NCBI GenBank assembly: GCA_942490645.1
Contig: CALNXN010000011.1
Location: forward strand, 1-64,000
Direction: 5' to 3'
Source of the DNA: CALNXN01 sp942490645
GTDB taxonomy: Bacteria; Pseudomonadota; Alphaproteobacteria; Rhodobacterales; Rhodobacteraceae
Length of the DNA stretch: 64,000 bases
In this document: positions 18,150 to 28,271 of the stretch, in pieces
Numbering within the stretch: the first letter of the stretch is position 1
Layout: each line of letters starts with the position of its first letter
Notes under the pieces: generated by a model
What the model saw: the letters and a program-made list of their open reading frames with translations, nothing else
The model's database searches: none
Told to the model about the DNA's origin: nothing
Translations under genes and position numbers: made by a program

Positions 18150-18500
18150 CTACGAAGGGAAAAAATAGATTACTACTAGATCCTGATTGTCTACAATAAA
18201 TCTGTGATGTACATCTGCAGGAACAAAGATAAAATCAGCTTTCTTAACAGGCTTTAGCTTACCTTTTATTTCTATAAATCCTTTTCCTTCAACTACAAAA
18301 TAGACCTCATTCACTGGATGGGGAAGTTGCGTATCTATCTCTCCCTTTCTAAGTCTAAGAATTCCCAATTCGACGCCCTTGTTGTTAAAGACATTCAAGA
18401 AATAGTTACCAGTACCATTCAAGTCTGCAATTACCTTGTCAAGACCGACAAAATTATCTTCTTCCTCTTCCAATGATTCTATTACGCACTTTGCTAGCAC
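18150..18500 (-). CDS. Cupin-domain protein
   Basis: The 116-aa protein is a single cupin barrel. Motif 1 is partly conserved (EIDTQLPHPVNEVYFVVEGK) and motif 2 reads FVPADVHHRFIV, giving His and Glu residues that may bind a metal. It starts with GTG at 18,500, supported by a TATA box about 20 nt upstream. It precedes cbtBA on the same strand but has its own promoter, as cbtB does. The right-arm copy is intact and differs only by two Lys-to-Arg changes. The ligand is unknown. Confidence 0.8.
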   Translation of the reverse strand: MLAKCVIESLEEEEDNFVGLDKVIADLNGTGNYFLNVFNNKGVELGILRLRKGEIDTQLPHPVNEVYFVVEGKGFIEIKGKLKPVKKADFIFVPADVHHRFIVDNQDLVVIYFFPS

Positions 18501-18514
18501 TCTTGAATATATTT

Positions 18515-18523
18515 CTATATAAG
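18515..18523 (-). promoter_or_regulatory. Archaeal TATA box of the cupin gene
   Basis: On the reverse strand ACTTATATAG lies about 20 nt before the GTG start, suggesting a leaderless transcript and supporting GTG 18,500 as the start. Confidence 0.45.
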
Positions 18524-18623
18524 TTGAACCACTCTAAAATGCGATTGCGTTAATACCACAGCACCATACACATGCAATAAATTCATATAAGTACTAATTC
18601 ATAGCACATTACATCCAAAAGAG

Positions 18624-19268
18624 ATGCATATGTACGTAAAGGTTCTCCAAGAAACCTCAGGCAGATATGCTCCAAGCAGAATTCTTTCCTTTGACATTGC
18701 ACATGTATTCAAAACCTTTCAGCTCATAGAGGATAATGGTCATATTAGCAGAGATTTACTTTGTCAAGAACTCAATCTTGGCGAAGGATCGATTAAGACA
18801 CTAATAAAACACTTGAAGATGCAAGACCTAATAGAGACTAGCAGAATTGGAACAAAGATGTCAGTTAAAGGCAATAGAATTTTTTCACACATATTATCAT
18901 CTGTTCCAAGAGAATGTGTTCTTCCTAAATGTTCCGTTGCTTTGGGTAGATATAACTATGCAGTCTTATTAAGACAACTGAACTTTGCGGTCAAGTCTGG
19001 AATAGAACAGAGAGATGCTGCAATAAAAATGGGTGCTTTAGGAGCTACGACGTTATTCTATACTAATGAAAAATTCATTATACCAGGAACTAAGTATGAT
19101 GCACTAAAGAGAGAGCCTCATATTGAGGAATTGTTGATTCACAAGTTAGAGCCAGAGTATAGAGATGTTATAATAATCGGAAGTGATGATACTGACCAAA
19201 GAATTGCCGAGCTTGCAGCAAAGAATGCGGCGTTATTGACTGTAATGAACCACGAAAAACATATTTAG
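18624..19268 (+). CDS. Winged-helix DUF4443 archaeal regulator
   Basis: The 214-aa protein starts with a winged helix (IEDNGHISRDLLCQELNLGE, then GSIKTLIKHLKMQDLIETS) and continues with the DUF4443 ligand-like domain (YAVLLRQLNFAVKSGIEQRD, then GALGATTLFYTNEKFIIPG). Proteins of this type are archaeal transcription factors of unknown ligand. It is divergent from the cupin and cbtBA genes, sharing a 123-nt intergenic region, so it may regulate them. A TATA-like ATTCATATAA lies 35 nt upstream. An alternative start at the second Met is two codons later. The right-arm copy is frameshifted. Confidence 0.8.
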   Translation: MHMYVKVLQETSGRYAPSRILSFDIAHVFKTFQLIEDNGHISRDLLCQELNLGEGSIKTLIKHLKMQDLIETSRIGTKMSVKGNRIFSHILSSVPRECVLPKCSVALGRYNYAVLLRQLNFAVKSGIEQRDAAIKMGALGATTLFYTNEKFIIPGTKYDALKREPHIEELLIHKLEPEYRDVIIIGSDDTDQRIAELAAKNAALLTVMNHEKHI

Positions 19269-19331
19269 GATTTATATTTTTTCCATTTCGTAAAGGTCTC
19301 AACTCCTGTTATGCCTCTAGACAATACTAGT

Positions 19332-19715
19332 CTATGGATTCGTCATCGAAGTTATTCTAATATTCCCTCTGCCTGCGAGTTCGTCTTTACTCTTGAGAAA
19401 TAAATCGATTGATGCATTATTAACTTTCAATTTGATCTCAGATTCAGAATATCCCACACCTTCAAGTTTTTCTTGTTCGAATATTCTATTAGCTAATTCG
19501 ATGACATCCAAATCATCATATATGACAAATATATCGTGCAATTCAAAGTTATAAACCTGTAGTTCTACTATCTTGTAAATCTGCTGCTTTCGATCTTCGT
19601 CACTTTTTGTAGGCGAAAAGAAGTCAAATCTGGTTTGTCCATATGCTTGTTGAACCGAGCCCAAGAATATCGCGGTGAAAACAAATACAGTAAGAACTAG
19701 TGTTCTGGATATCAT
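19332..19715 (-). CDS. Exported protein of unknown function, 127 aa
   Basis: A clear signal peptide (VLTVFVFTAIFLGSVQQAYG, cleavage near residue 26) precedes a soluble mixed alpha/beta domain: KIVELQVYNFELHDIFVIYD, then DLDVIELANRIFEQEKLEGV and ASIDLFLKSKDELAGRGNIR. The family was not recognised. It converges on the DUF4443 gene. The right-arm copy differs by a two-base insertion and one substitution, showing conserved protein content. Confidence 0.7.
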   Translation of the reverse strand: MISRTLVLTVFVFTAIFLGSVQQAYGQTRFDFFSPTKSDEDRKQQIYKIVELQVYNFELHDIFVIYDDLDVIELANRIFEQEKLEGVGYSESEIKLKVNNASIDLFLKSKDELAGRGNIRITSMTNP

Positions 19716-19789
19716 TTCTTATTCTTCTCTAACAGCTTTTTATCAGTTTCAATAAGGCCTTTCCGATCTTCTTGCAAGTATATAATTGA

Positions 19790-19968
19790 ATGCCACCATT
19801 CTCTAATATAGGAAAACATACTTTGGATATGAGCTAATGAATACCGCAGAAAGGGTCCTCTTGCAAATGCTACTAGGGGAAGAATCATGTCTAAGATTTA
19901 TCAACTATGACATGAAGGTAAGAGGAGCATTGGTTCGTGTTACAAGCTCAGAGCCACCCCCATCATAA
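19790..19968 (+). pseudogene. Conserved small protein (~60 aa), frameshifted in this arm
   Basis: The frame begins MPPFSNIGKHTLDM, breaks at a two-base difference near 19,832, and continues from the next ATG as MNTAERVLLQMLLGEESCLR, then FINYDMKVRGALVRVTSSEP to a TAA at 19,966-19,968. In the right arm the two parts are joined in one frame. The protein is helical with no recognised family. The downstream 43-aa part could also be translated on its own from 19,837. Confidence 0.5.
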
Positions 19969-20245
19969 TATCTTAGGCAGCCTTTGATAGATACACGTGA
20001 GGTACAGCTATTTGAATAGCTAGACGATTTCAGGGATCGAAAATAATCTTTCATTCTTGTTTGTAGCCGCTGTTGCGATCATGTCTGTTAAAAGCGGTAC
20101 TCCAGATATCTTACTCGTACAGCTAAATAGGTGAGGATAGTTATGAGATGTGATGTTACTTTCAGACAGGGCGAGACATTAGGAATTAAACTTCAAAAAA
20201 AGAGAATGAAAAAAGAGAGGTCTAGAAAATTTTCTGCTTTCTCTC

Positions 20246-21413
20246 CTAATTGGTCGCATCTGAATCTAGGTTTATCTCTGCATTTTGGTACACTAGGAAT
20301 GTGAAGAGCAGTGGTTGATTTGGATTGGCTACCGACCATACTGTAGACTGTGATTCTGGTTCGTCAATTTCTCCCTCTCGCGGTGTGGGGATATTTACTG
20401 GATAGTCGATGGGTGGGGAATTATCTAGTGATTCGTCATCGGCTAGGGGTGTGAATGACTGGGCCTCTTCCGCACTCAATGAGCCGACTCCTGGCAATTC
20501 GGTGTCATTTGGTATATTTACTGCAAATAGAAACACTAGGTTTGGACTCAATGCTTTATCTTTCAAGTTTCTGTAGTACTCGTTTTCATCCATAACGTGT
20601 GCGACCATTACATGAGTGAATATGTCTTTAGCAACAACGGTATTGTTTCTATTCGTGATATCGGTCACCATTGCATGCCCATATAGAAATGCTTCATCAT
20701 ACAGTTGAGGTACATCTGATCTGTCTACATTAGAAGCCCTCCATGTTGATCTGATTAAATCCTACATCATTCACACCATTGGCAAATTCTGGTTGTCTGT
20801 GTTGGTAATGCAGAGTCTGCGCTATTCCAGTTTAGATCCGTTAGTGTTATCTTGTATTCATGCCCTGCAATCTGGTGTGGTCCGTATGTTACCGGAGATG
20901 TATATGTTGCTTCATACGAGGTCATATTGTTGACATTTCCTTGCTCAAAGCAGCAGGTATTCCACAAGTTAATGCGTCTGCACAACTAAAGTTCTGAAAT
21001 GGAAATAGTCCTTCTGGACCAAATACATTTGTTAGTCCAGCAGCTGGCTCGTACAAGGCATTAGTTGCTTCAACATTTACCACGGTGCTGTTATCGTTTG
21101 GTTGTGGAATTGATGTGGATGAGCTTGATGATGAGGGTTGTGGGGACATGTTTTGTTCCATCGAATTCATTGATGTTGAGCTCATTGGCGTAGGCGTATT
21201 TGTTGTTGTTGCCTCCATTGAACTGCCCTCTGTAGAATCTGATGCTGATGAGGGGGAAGACGATGTTGAAGCCTCCTCTTTCAAAAGTCCATAGGCTAAT
21301 GCCTGTTGTTGTTGCTCGAACTCAAAGATGATTGCCACCATTGAAAAGACGAGAATAAATCCCATCAAACTTGCAATGGCCACTGATCCTTTTCCCGACT
21401 TGACATTCGTCAC
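20246..21413 (-). pseudogene. Exported or membrane-anchored protein, ~390 aa, several frameshifts
   Basis: The product starts at GTG 21,413 with a basic leader and one membrane helix (SVAIASLMGFILVFSMVAII). A Ser/Thr/Pro-rich linker follows, then a globular domain (ALYEPAAGLTNVFGPEGLFP, SYEATYTSPVTYGPHQIAGH, KDIFTHVMVAHVMDENEYYR). In this arm the frame breaks near 20,940, where about 25 nt present in the right arm (encoding GENAKFTGV) are missing, and again near 20,780 and 20,700. The last 140 codons are intact. The family was not recognised; several His residues might bind metal. It is divergent from the winged-helix gene. Confidence 0.65.
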
Positions 21414-21812
21414 CTCTCTCTGATCTCGACTGTTCGTTACTATATTTCGCGAATCAGTTTTTTTGATTCGCTTTGTTCTGTTTTGTTAATAACATTAAAG
21501 CCTTCGTCTGTAATATTCTACTTAAGCAAATTCCCAAATTATGCCAGGATTATTCCCAAATTAAACCCAACTCTCACAAAGTTAACAAATTATGACATCA
21601 ACTAAACAAGTTTAAATCCATTGGAGTTTTTACATCCTACAGATTAGAGTCGTTGCCTCAAGTGGTTACCACAAGTCATTATATCATTCCTTATTTCATT
21701 TTTGGTTTTCTTTCCATATATGTGGTTAATCTGAAAGGTTATTCTACGATCAAATCAGTTTCGGCGGCAGCAGTAAAAATTGAAGTAACAAAGGAGGACA
21801 AGATCAGTAGTC
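21414..21812. other. Divergent intergenic region
   Basis: About 400 nt between the exported protein and the winged-helix gene, mirrored at 28,272-28,672. It contains a short direct repeat, CCCAAATTATGCC and then CCCAAATTAAACC, 20-30 nt apart, which could be an operator. No gene was seen. Confidence 0.4.
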
Positions 21813-22172
21813 TTGGCTGTCGGCAAAGGTGATGGTTCATCCTCAAACAATGGGAATGATCGAGGGAGAGGAGGTTATGTTGACCCGCGCTTTAAGAGGC
21901 TTTTATGGTATCTTATTGCTAGCACTCGTGGAGGAATCAACAGAGCAAGAATCCTTGAACTTGTAAATTCTCATCCTGCCAACGCTAATAAGATAGCACA
22001 AGAGTTAAAGCTAGATTATAAGACTATTATACATCATCTTGAGGTGCTCTCAAAGAATGGCTTAGTAATTACTGATAATGAGGACACTTACGCGACATAT
22101 TTCCTAACACCGCTCATGGAAAAGAACTATGACTCATTTGTGGAGATATTGGTGAAATTTGGGAAAAAGTAA
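21813..22172 (+). CDS. Winged-helix transcriptional regulator
   Basis: The 119-aa protein has a Gly/Asn-rich leader and a winged helix (ARILELVNSHPANANKIAQE, then LKLDYKTIIHHLEVLSKNGL and VITDNEDTYATYFLT). It is the small archaeal HTH type that is regularly followed by a four-helix membrane protein, as here 44 nt downstream. TTG at 21,815 region starts the frame given; an AAAGGAGG-like sequence lies upstream. It probably senses through the membrane partner or regulates it. The right-arm copy has one inserted base. Confidence 0.78.
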   Translation: MAVGKGDGSSSNNGNDRGRGGYVDPRFKRLLWYLIASTRGGINRARILELVNSHPANANKIAQELKLDYKTIIHHLEVLSKNGLVITDNEDTYATYFLTPLMEKNYDSFVEILVKFGKK

Positions 22173-22216
22173 ATTAGGTATCACGTTAAACATCAAATGG
22201 ATTAGAACAATATAAC

Positions 22217-22518
22217 ATGGATTTTATGATTGCAGCAGCTGTTGCTGCTTTGCTGAACATTGGGCTGTTGGGCGGGGTTATGTTTACATATATACAGAAT
22301 ATTCGATTAATAAAATCATATTTCACTTATGGATTAATTATAGTGGCTGCTTTATTCATCGTGCAGAACATAGTCATAGTGATCTTCTGGTCGCAGTTAT
22401 ACCTTGCAGGACCCGCAATAAAAGATATAGTTGATTCTGTCCTCCTTATCTTTTTGCTATAAATTCAGCCCAATCTGTTGGATTAGCAGTATTGTTATGG
22501 ATTATTACTAGGAAATAG
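22217..22518 (+). pseudogene. DUF7521-like membrane protein, one frameshift
   Basis: The protein has three or four hydrophobic helices: MIAAAVAALLNIGLLGGVMF, then FTYGLIIVAALFIVQNIVIV, and after the shift AQSVGLAVLLWI. The frame moves by one base near 22,438, where DSVL should read DSAAP as in the right arm. The corrected length is ~100 aa with a short basic tail (TRK). It belongs to the membrane partner type that accompanies small archaeal winged-helix proteins; that family call rests on pattern and context. The right arm keeps the C-terminal half intact. Confidence 0.65.
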
Positions 22519-23235
22519 AACGATGTGGTAGATATGCTTATTTATCTTCTACTTGTGCCCAAGAGTGATTACCCACAATACCTTTATGAACGCCTCATAT
22601 CATTTGAACACCACCGGATAGCAATATTGAGAATGAGTGAAATTATTTCCGATCCTAATCTATTGTTTAGATGCATAAACATCCTACTACAACTATTATA
22701 GCATGGGCTTCTACTTATTTCAAACTAATAAATGTAATAGTAGAATCCAATTATTATGCTAGTATAACGATAGAAAATACTCACACAATCATTTTACAAC
22801 TCTGTCTTCAAAAGTATTCAGGTAATGCTACCTAATCAAATGTATTTACAAGTAATTGTTGTTATAGGATCAATATCCGGATGAAATCAGTAAGATATTA
22901 AATACATTTCTATCGACTACCAGCCCAAACAATTGAATCATCCATTGAATGAAGCATGAACTGATTTCGGGATATAACTAAGACATGATTCAATAGACTG
23001 AAACATTTTTTTAGGTAGAAGATCTCTGATACTGCTTACGAGCTCTATTGCTGACTGACCTTCAGAGGAAAATTCCCTATTCACACTTCAAAAAATGTAA
23101 GTATAAATAAGGACCCTGGGAGAAATTCTAAAGACCAGGGTCAAAAAAGATGCTGACAATCTTGCTATCCTATAATGAATAGGACACTTCCGTAATGCAT
23201 TTAAATATTCTGTGTAAACATAATTACGCTAGAAT
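22519..23235. other. Intergenic region that differs between the arms
   Basis: No gene. Most of the stretch is mirrored at 26,651-27,565, but 23,035-23,150 is about 150 nt shorter here and looks like a hybrid of two diverged repeat units seen in the right arm. The stretch ends with a promoter-like TTTAAATATTC before the beta-helix gene. Confidence 0.55.
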
Positions 23236-24474
23236 GTGAAACCAGAATTGTCAGTTATGATAATCATACTTAGCTGTCTTTGCATTCTCTTTTATTATTC
23301 TGGCACCTCCGTTCATGCATCATCATCAACAGATGATCTGTCCTCTACAGAGGCAACTAATTCATCATCACCATCATCATCATCATCATACCATCATCAT
23401 CAACAACAACTTCCAATTGTGTCACCTTTGACTCTGAAGCAAGAGTAATTACGATCACTTGTTCCGCTACAGATCTGACACATGTTAATGATCAGCTCAA
23501 AGATCCTGGCGTATTAACCAGAGACAATTCTTTTGACAAAGGCTGGATACTGAATGCAGGAATTACAATAGCACAAAATGCAAATCTTTACATCAATTCT
23601 AGCGATACCTCATGGCTCAAAATATTAGCAGATGAAAAGACTGCGTATCCTATCCATATTTCTGGAGGTTTGAAAATTGATTCGAGGTAAAAATAACCTC
23701 ATGGAATCCGAACACAAATAACTACACATCAAGCATTGATTCCCAGAGAGATGGCGAGGATGTCCAAATCGGCACTCAAGGCCAATATTGTAGTCGATAG
23801 TGAAGCAACAGGAACTACAGATATAACAAATTCAGAAATAGCTTATCTTGGATATGAATCAGGATATGGTGGAGGTCGTGCAGGACTTAGATTTGAGGCT
23901 GGCGACGGTAGTCTCATTAGAGGTAATAATATTCATGATCTGTATTTTGGTTTCTACTCAAAAGGCGTTGGTGGTATCAAGATAGAGGATAATCATGTAC
24001 ACGATAATATTCATTATGGCCTAGATCCACATGCCGGAACTCACGACTTGAGTATCAAGAATAATAGGAGTACATGACAATGGCGGAATTGGAATCATTT
24101 GTTCATTAGACTGCTATAATATTACAATAGAGGATAATGTGGTGTACAATAATACCAAGATGGGTATAATGTTCAGCAGGAACATGACGGATTCTGTCGC
24201 CCGAAATAATGATGTCAGTAATGAAGACCGGGGAATAGTGGTTGGTGAATCTTCAGATAATGAGATTTACAATAACAGAATTTCAGATAGTGGCATTGGT
24301 ATAGACGTGGCTAAAGATTCGGCTGGAAATAGTATACACAATAATACAATTATGGATATAGCGAATCCTGAAGATGCTTTGCGTATTGACGAAGACTCTG
24401 GTCAGAACACATTTTCTTCAAATGTGCTTATGAATTCTAGTAGTGGATCGAATGTAAATCTCGATGAGCTATAA
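23236..24474 (+). pseudogene. NosD-like parallel beta-helix surface protein, frameshifted
   Basis: The product starts with a signal peptide (GTG start, MKPELSVMIIILSCLCI) and a Ser-rich linker with a CAT/CAC triplet tract. A right-handed beta-helix follows, with repeats such as GSLIRGNNIHDLYFGFYSKG, IKIEDNHVHDNIHYGLDPHA, ITIEDNVVYNNTKMGIMFSR and DNEIYNNRISDSGIGIDVA. These are NosD/CASH-type turns found in carbohydrate-binding or -modifying proteins. Frames break in the His tract near 23,385, near 23,685, near 23,785 and near 24,067. The right-arm copy is almost intact (402 aa plus leader). A role in cell-surface polysaccharide processing is inferred from the fold only. Confidence 0.7.
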
Positions 24475-24870
24475 CCCACGTACTCCCTTATGGCTGAAAT
24501 GAAGAACAGCTTGGAGTCATGCCAAATTCTTTCACCAGGGGTACGCTCCCAATATAATGCAGCCACTTATGTGTGTATGTGTAGGGACACTAGATGATGA
24601 AGAAACCGTTCTCAAAATCAGGACCTGCTCCATGTCATGCCTAAAGACTTCCATATTGTAGACCGGCACAATCATTAGCACTCAAATACAACATCACCGA
24701 TTCACTAACTTTCTATGGTAAAGTTGTTAGTATTGAAAATATATTTCTATAGCTCACTAATAGATTATAGTTTGTAATTGCTTGAATGTTCTTTGATGGA
24801 AACATCATAGCCAATCGTAGAACAGAATTAGATGCTCCATGTAAATACGTAGTGGTCCATTTCAATAGGA
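24475..24870. other. Non-coding end of left arm
   Basis: About 400 nt downstream of the beta-helix gene with no credible frame. It is mirrored at 25,011-25,407, and the match stops abruptly at the spacer. Confidence 0.5.
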
Positions 24871-25010
24871 ATGTCATATTTGTTATCGATAAAAGAAGGA
24901 TCGAGTTTCGGAAGTGCGCGTAGGTCTGCACTACACATAACAGAAAAGATAATAACAGCCAGCAAAGTGACTGAAGTAGCCCTACTCGTCGATAACCAAT
25001 TGCGCAATTC
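24871..25010. other. Unique 140-nt spacer at the palindrome centre
   Basis: This is the only unduplicated sequence between the arms. It is bounded by TTCAATAGGA and its complement TCCTATTGAA. On the reverse strand an open frame crosses it, encoding a signal-like helix (SVTLLAVIIFSVMCSADLRA) followed by PKLDPSFIDNKYDIPIEMD. It could be the start of an exported protein that is cut by the fold-back. The forward frame is less protein-like. Confidence 0.7.
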
Positions 25011-25407
25011 TCCTATTGAAATGGACCAATACGTATTTACATGGAGCATCTAATTCTGTTCTACGATTGGCTATGATGTTTTCCATCAAAGAAGATTCAA
25101 GCAATTACAAACTATAATCCATTAGGGAGCTATAGAAATATACTTTCAATACTAACAACTTTACCATGGAAAGTTAGTGATTCGGTGATGTTGTATTTGA
25201 GTGCTAATGATTGTGCCGGTCTACAATATGGAAGTCTTTAGGCATGACATGGAGCAGGTCCTGATTTTGAGAACGGTCTCTTCATCATCTAGTGTCCCTA
25301 CACATACACACATAAGTGGCTGCATTATATTGGGAGCGTACCCCTGGTGAAAGAATTTGGCATGACTCCAATTTGTTCTTCATTTCAGCCGTAAGGGAGC
25401 ATGTGGG

Positions 25408-26650
25408 TTATAGCTCATCGAGATTTACATTCGATCCACTACTAGAATTCATAAGCACATTTGAAGAAAATGTGTTCTGACCAGAGTCTTCGTCAATACG
25501 CAAAGCATCTTCAGGATTCGCTATATCCACAATTGTATTATTGTGTATACTATTTCCAGCCGAATCTTTACCCACGTCTATACCACTGCCACTATCTGAA
25601 ATTCTGTTATTGTAAATCTCATTATCTGAAGATTCACCAACCACTATTCCCCGGTCTTCATTACTGACATCATTATTTCGGGCGACAGAATCCGTCATGT
25701 TCCTGCTGAACATTATACCCATCTTGGTATTATTGTACACCACATTATCCTCTATTGTAATATTATAACAGTCCAATGAACAAATGATTCCAATTCCACC
25801 ATTGTCATGTACTCTATTATTCTTGATACTCATGTCGTGAGTTCCGGTATGTGGATCTAGGCCATAATGAATATTATCGTGTACATGATTATCCTCTATC
25901 TTGATACCACCAACGCCTTTTGAGTAGAAACCAAAATACAGATCATGAATATTGTTACCTCTAATGAGACTACCGTCGCCAGCCTCAAATCTAAGTCCTG
26001 TACGACCTCCACCATATCCTGATTCATATCCAAGATAAGCTATTTCTGAATTTGTTATATCTGTAGTTCCTGTTGCTTCACTATCGACTACGATATAGGG
26101 CCTTGGAGTGCCGATTTGGACATCCTCGCCATCTCTCTGGGAATCAATGCTTGATGTGTAGTTATTTGTGTTCGGATTCCATGAGGTTATTTTTACCGAA
26201 TCAATTTTCAAACCTCCAGAAACATGGATAGGATATGCAGTCTCTTCATCTGCTAATATTTTGAGCCATGAGGTATCGCTAGAATTGATGTAAAGTATTG
26301 CATTTTGTGCTATTGTAATTCCCGCATTCAGTATCCAGCCTTTGTCAAAAGAATTGTCTCTGGTTAATACGTCAGGATCTTTGAGCTGATCATTAACATG
26401 TATCAGATCAGTAGCGGAACAAGTGATCGTAATTACTCTTGCTTCAGAGTCAAAGGTGACACAATTGGAATCGGTAGTTGTTGTTGAGGAATGATGATGA
26501 TGGTGATGATGATGGTGATGATGAATCAGTTGCCTCTGTGGAGGACAGATCATCTGTTGATGATGATGCATGAACGGAGGTACCGCATAATAAAGATAAT
26601 GCAAAGACAGTTGCAAGTATTATTATCATAACCGACAATTCTGGTTTCAC
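25408..26650 (-). CDS. NosD-like parallel beta-helix surface protein, second copy
   Basis: This copy reads almost through. The signal peptide and Ser-rich linker (MKPELSVMIIILATVFALSL, then SSTDDLSSTEATDSSS) start at 26,650. One frameshift near 26,510, in a CAT/CAC tract encoding poly-His or poly-Ser depending on frame, leads into ~390 continuous residues. These include SATDLIHVNDQLKDPDVLTR, a lead domain, and then the beta-helix (YLGYESGYGGGRTGLRFEAG to SSGSNVNLDEL). It differs from the left copy by several substitutions (Ala/Thr, Leu/Met, Ile/Ser, Ala/Gly). The protein is presumably exported and attached to the surface glycan. Relatives include copper-processing NosD and carbohydrate epimerase-like proteins; the function is open. 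Confidence 0.75.
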
Positions 26651-27565
26651 ATTCTAGCGTAATTATGTTTACACAGAATATTTAAATGCATTACGGAAGT
26701 GTCCTATTCCTTATAGGATAGCAAGATTGTCAGCATCTTTTTTGCATAAATTGATTAGCTAATTAATGCTCTATACCCTGGTGTCAATATCCCTAGTTAG
26801 ATGTGGTATAGCTATAATACTATAAATTTCTCCACAGTAGGTAATTTTATTCATGCTTTATTTCGAATCCATTACTTTCATCTTATTTTTTTAATGAAGT
26901 GTCAGAATAGGGGAATTTTCCTCTGAAGGTCAGTAAACAGCAAATGGTCACGAGACCCACACGCCCGGGACCCTGGTCTAGAATCTCCAGTTCTTATTTA
27001 TACTTACATTTTTGAAGTGTGAATAGGGACCTCGGTCAGTAGAAGCAGTATCAGGGATCTTCTACCTAAAAAAATGTTTCAGTCTATTGAATCATGTCTT
27101 AGTTATATCCCGAAATCAGTTCATGCTTCATTCAATGGATGATTCAATTGTTTGGGCAAGTAGTCGATAGAAATGTATTTAATATCTTACTGATTTCATC
27201 CGGATATTGATCCTATAACAACAATTACTTGTGGCAAATACATTTGATTAGGAAGCATTGCCTGAATACTTTTTGAAGACAGAGTTGTAAAATGATTATG
27301 GGAGTATTTTCTGTCGTTATACTAACATAATAATTGGATTCTTCTATTACATTTATTAGTTTGAGATAAGTAGAAGCCCATGCTATAAAAGTTGTAGTAG
27401 GATGTTTATACATCTAAACAATAGATTAGGATCGGGAATAATTTCACTCATTCTCAATATTGCAATCCGGAGGTGTTCAAATGAAATGAGGCGATCATAA
27501 AGGAATTGAGGGTAATCACAATTGGGCACAAGTAGAAGATAAATAAGCATATCTACCACATCGTT
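26651..27565. other. Intergenic region with right-arm-specific segment
   Basis: No gene. Between about 26,745 and 27,045 this arm holds two diverged repeat units (each with ACTGACC, a C-run and TATTC.CACTTC-like words) where the left arm has one hybrid unit. Elsewhere the sequence mirrors 22,519-23,235. Confidence 0.55.
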
Positions 27566-27863
27566 CTATTTCCTAGTAATCCATAACAATACTGCTAATC
27601 CAACAGATTGAGCTGAATTTATAGCAAAAAGATAAGGAGCTGCAGAATCAACTATATCTTTTATTGCGGGTCCTGCAAGGTATAACTGTGACCAGAAGAT
27701 CACTATGACTATGTTCTGCACGATGAATAACGCAGCCACTATAATTAATCCATAAGTGAAATATGATTTTACTAATCGAATATTCTGTATATATGTAAAC
27801 ATAACCCCGCCCTACAGCCCAATGTTCAGCAAAGCAGCAATGTGCTGCAATCATAAAATCCAT
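27566..27863 (-). pseudogene. DUF7521-like membrane protein, second copy
   Basis: The membrane partner of the winged-helix gene. The start MDFMIAA at 27,863 is followed by a frameshift near 27,830; from MFTYIQNIRLVKSYFTYGL onward the frame is intact to ITRK, including DSAAPYLFAINSAQSVGLAV, which is broken in the left arm. Comparing the two arms restores a ~100-aa protein with three to four helices. Confidence 0.65.
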
Positions 27864-27907
27864 GTTATATTGCTCTAATCCATTTGATGTTCAAGGTAAT
27901 ACCTAAT

Positions 27908-28271
27908 TTACTTTTTCCCAAATTTCACCAGTATCTCCATAAATGAGTCATAGTTTTTTTCCATGAGTGGAGTTAGGAAATATGTCGCACCGTAAGTGTC
28001 CTCATTATCAGTAATTACTAAGCCATTCTTTGAGAGCACCTCAAGATGATGTATAATAGTCTTATAATCTAGACTTTAACTCTTGTGCTATCTTATTAGC
28101 GTTGGCAGGACGAGAACTTATGAGTTCAAGAATTCTTGCTCTATTGATTCCTCCGCGAGTGCTAGCGATGAGATACCATAAAAGCCTCTTAAAACGTGGG
28201 TCAACATAGCCTCCCCTCCCTCGATCATCTCCATTGTTTGAGGATGGTCCATCACCTTTGCCGACAGCCAA
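27908..28271 (-). pseudogene. Winged-helix regulator, second copy, one frameshift
   Basis: Identical in design to the left copy (MAVGKGDGPSSNNGDDRGRG, then RARILELISSRPANANKIAQ). An inserted base near 28,068 ends the first frame at LKSRL; the next frame continues DYKTIIHHLEVLSKNGLV to the stop at 27,908. Differences from the left copy (VNSH versus ISSR) are substitutions, not indels, showing real divergence. Confidence 0.7.

Larger units (their letters stand above)
12714..24870 (+). repeat. Left arm of ~12.2 kb inverted duplication
   Basis: The reverse complement of 25,011-37,319 follows this arm gene by gene in mirrored order. The outer ends match at GGATACGAAAGATTGAGC (12,714) and its complement ending at 37,319. 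The inner ends match at TTCAATAGGA (24,861-24,870) and TCCTATTGAA (25,011-25,020). The arms differ in length by ~150 nt. In this arm the outer genes (12.7-19.7 kb) are intact while the inner ones (19.8-24.5 kb) are frameshifted. Confidence 0.95.

Noticed and set aside
18011..18199. 62-codon frame open in both arms (also 31,918-32,106 reverse)
   Set aside because: It overlaps the 3' end of the cupin gene antisense, starts with TTG directly at a TATA box, and shows non-conservative changes between the arms (Leu/Arg, Thr/Ile, Asp/Gly). Probably a shadow, though not excluded.
16983..18623. Cobalamin riboswitch upstream of cbtB
   Set aside because: The leader between TATA box and start is only ~30 nt, too short for the element.
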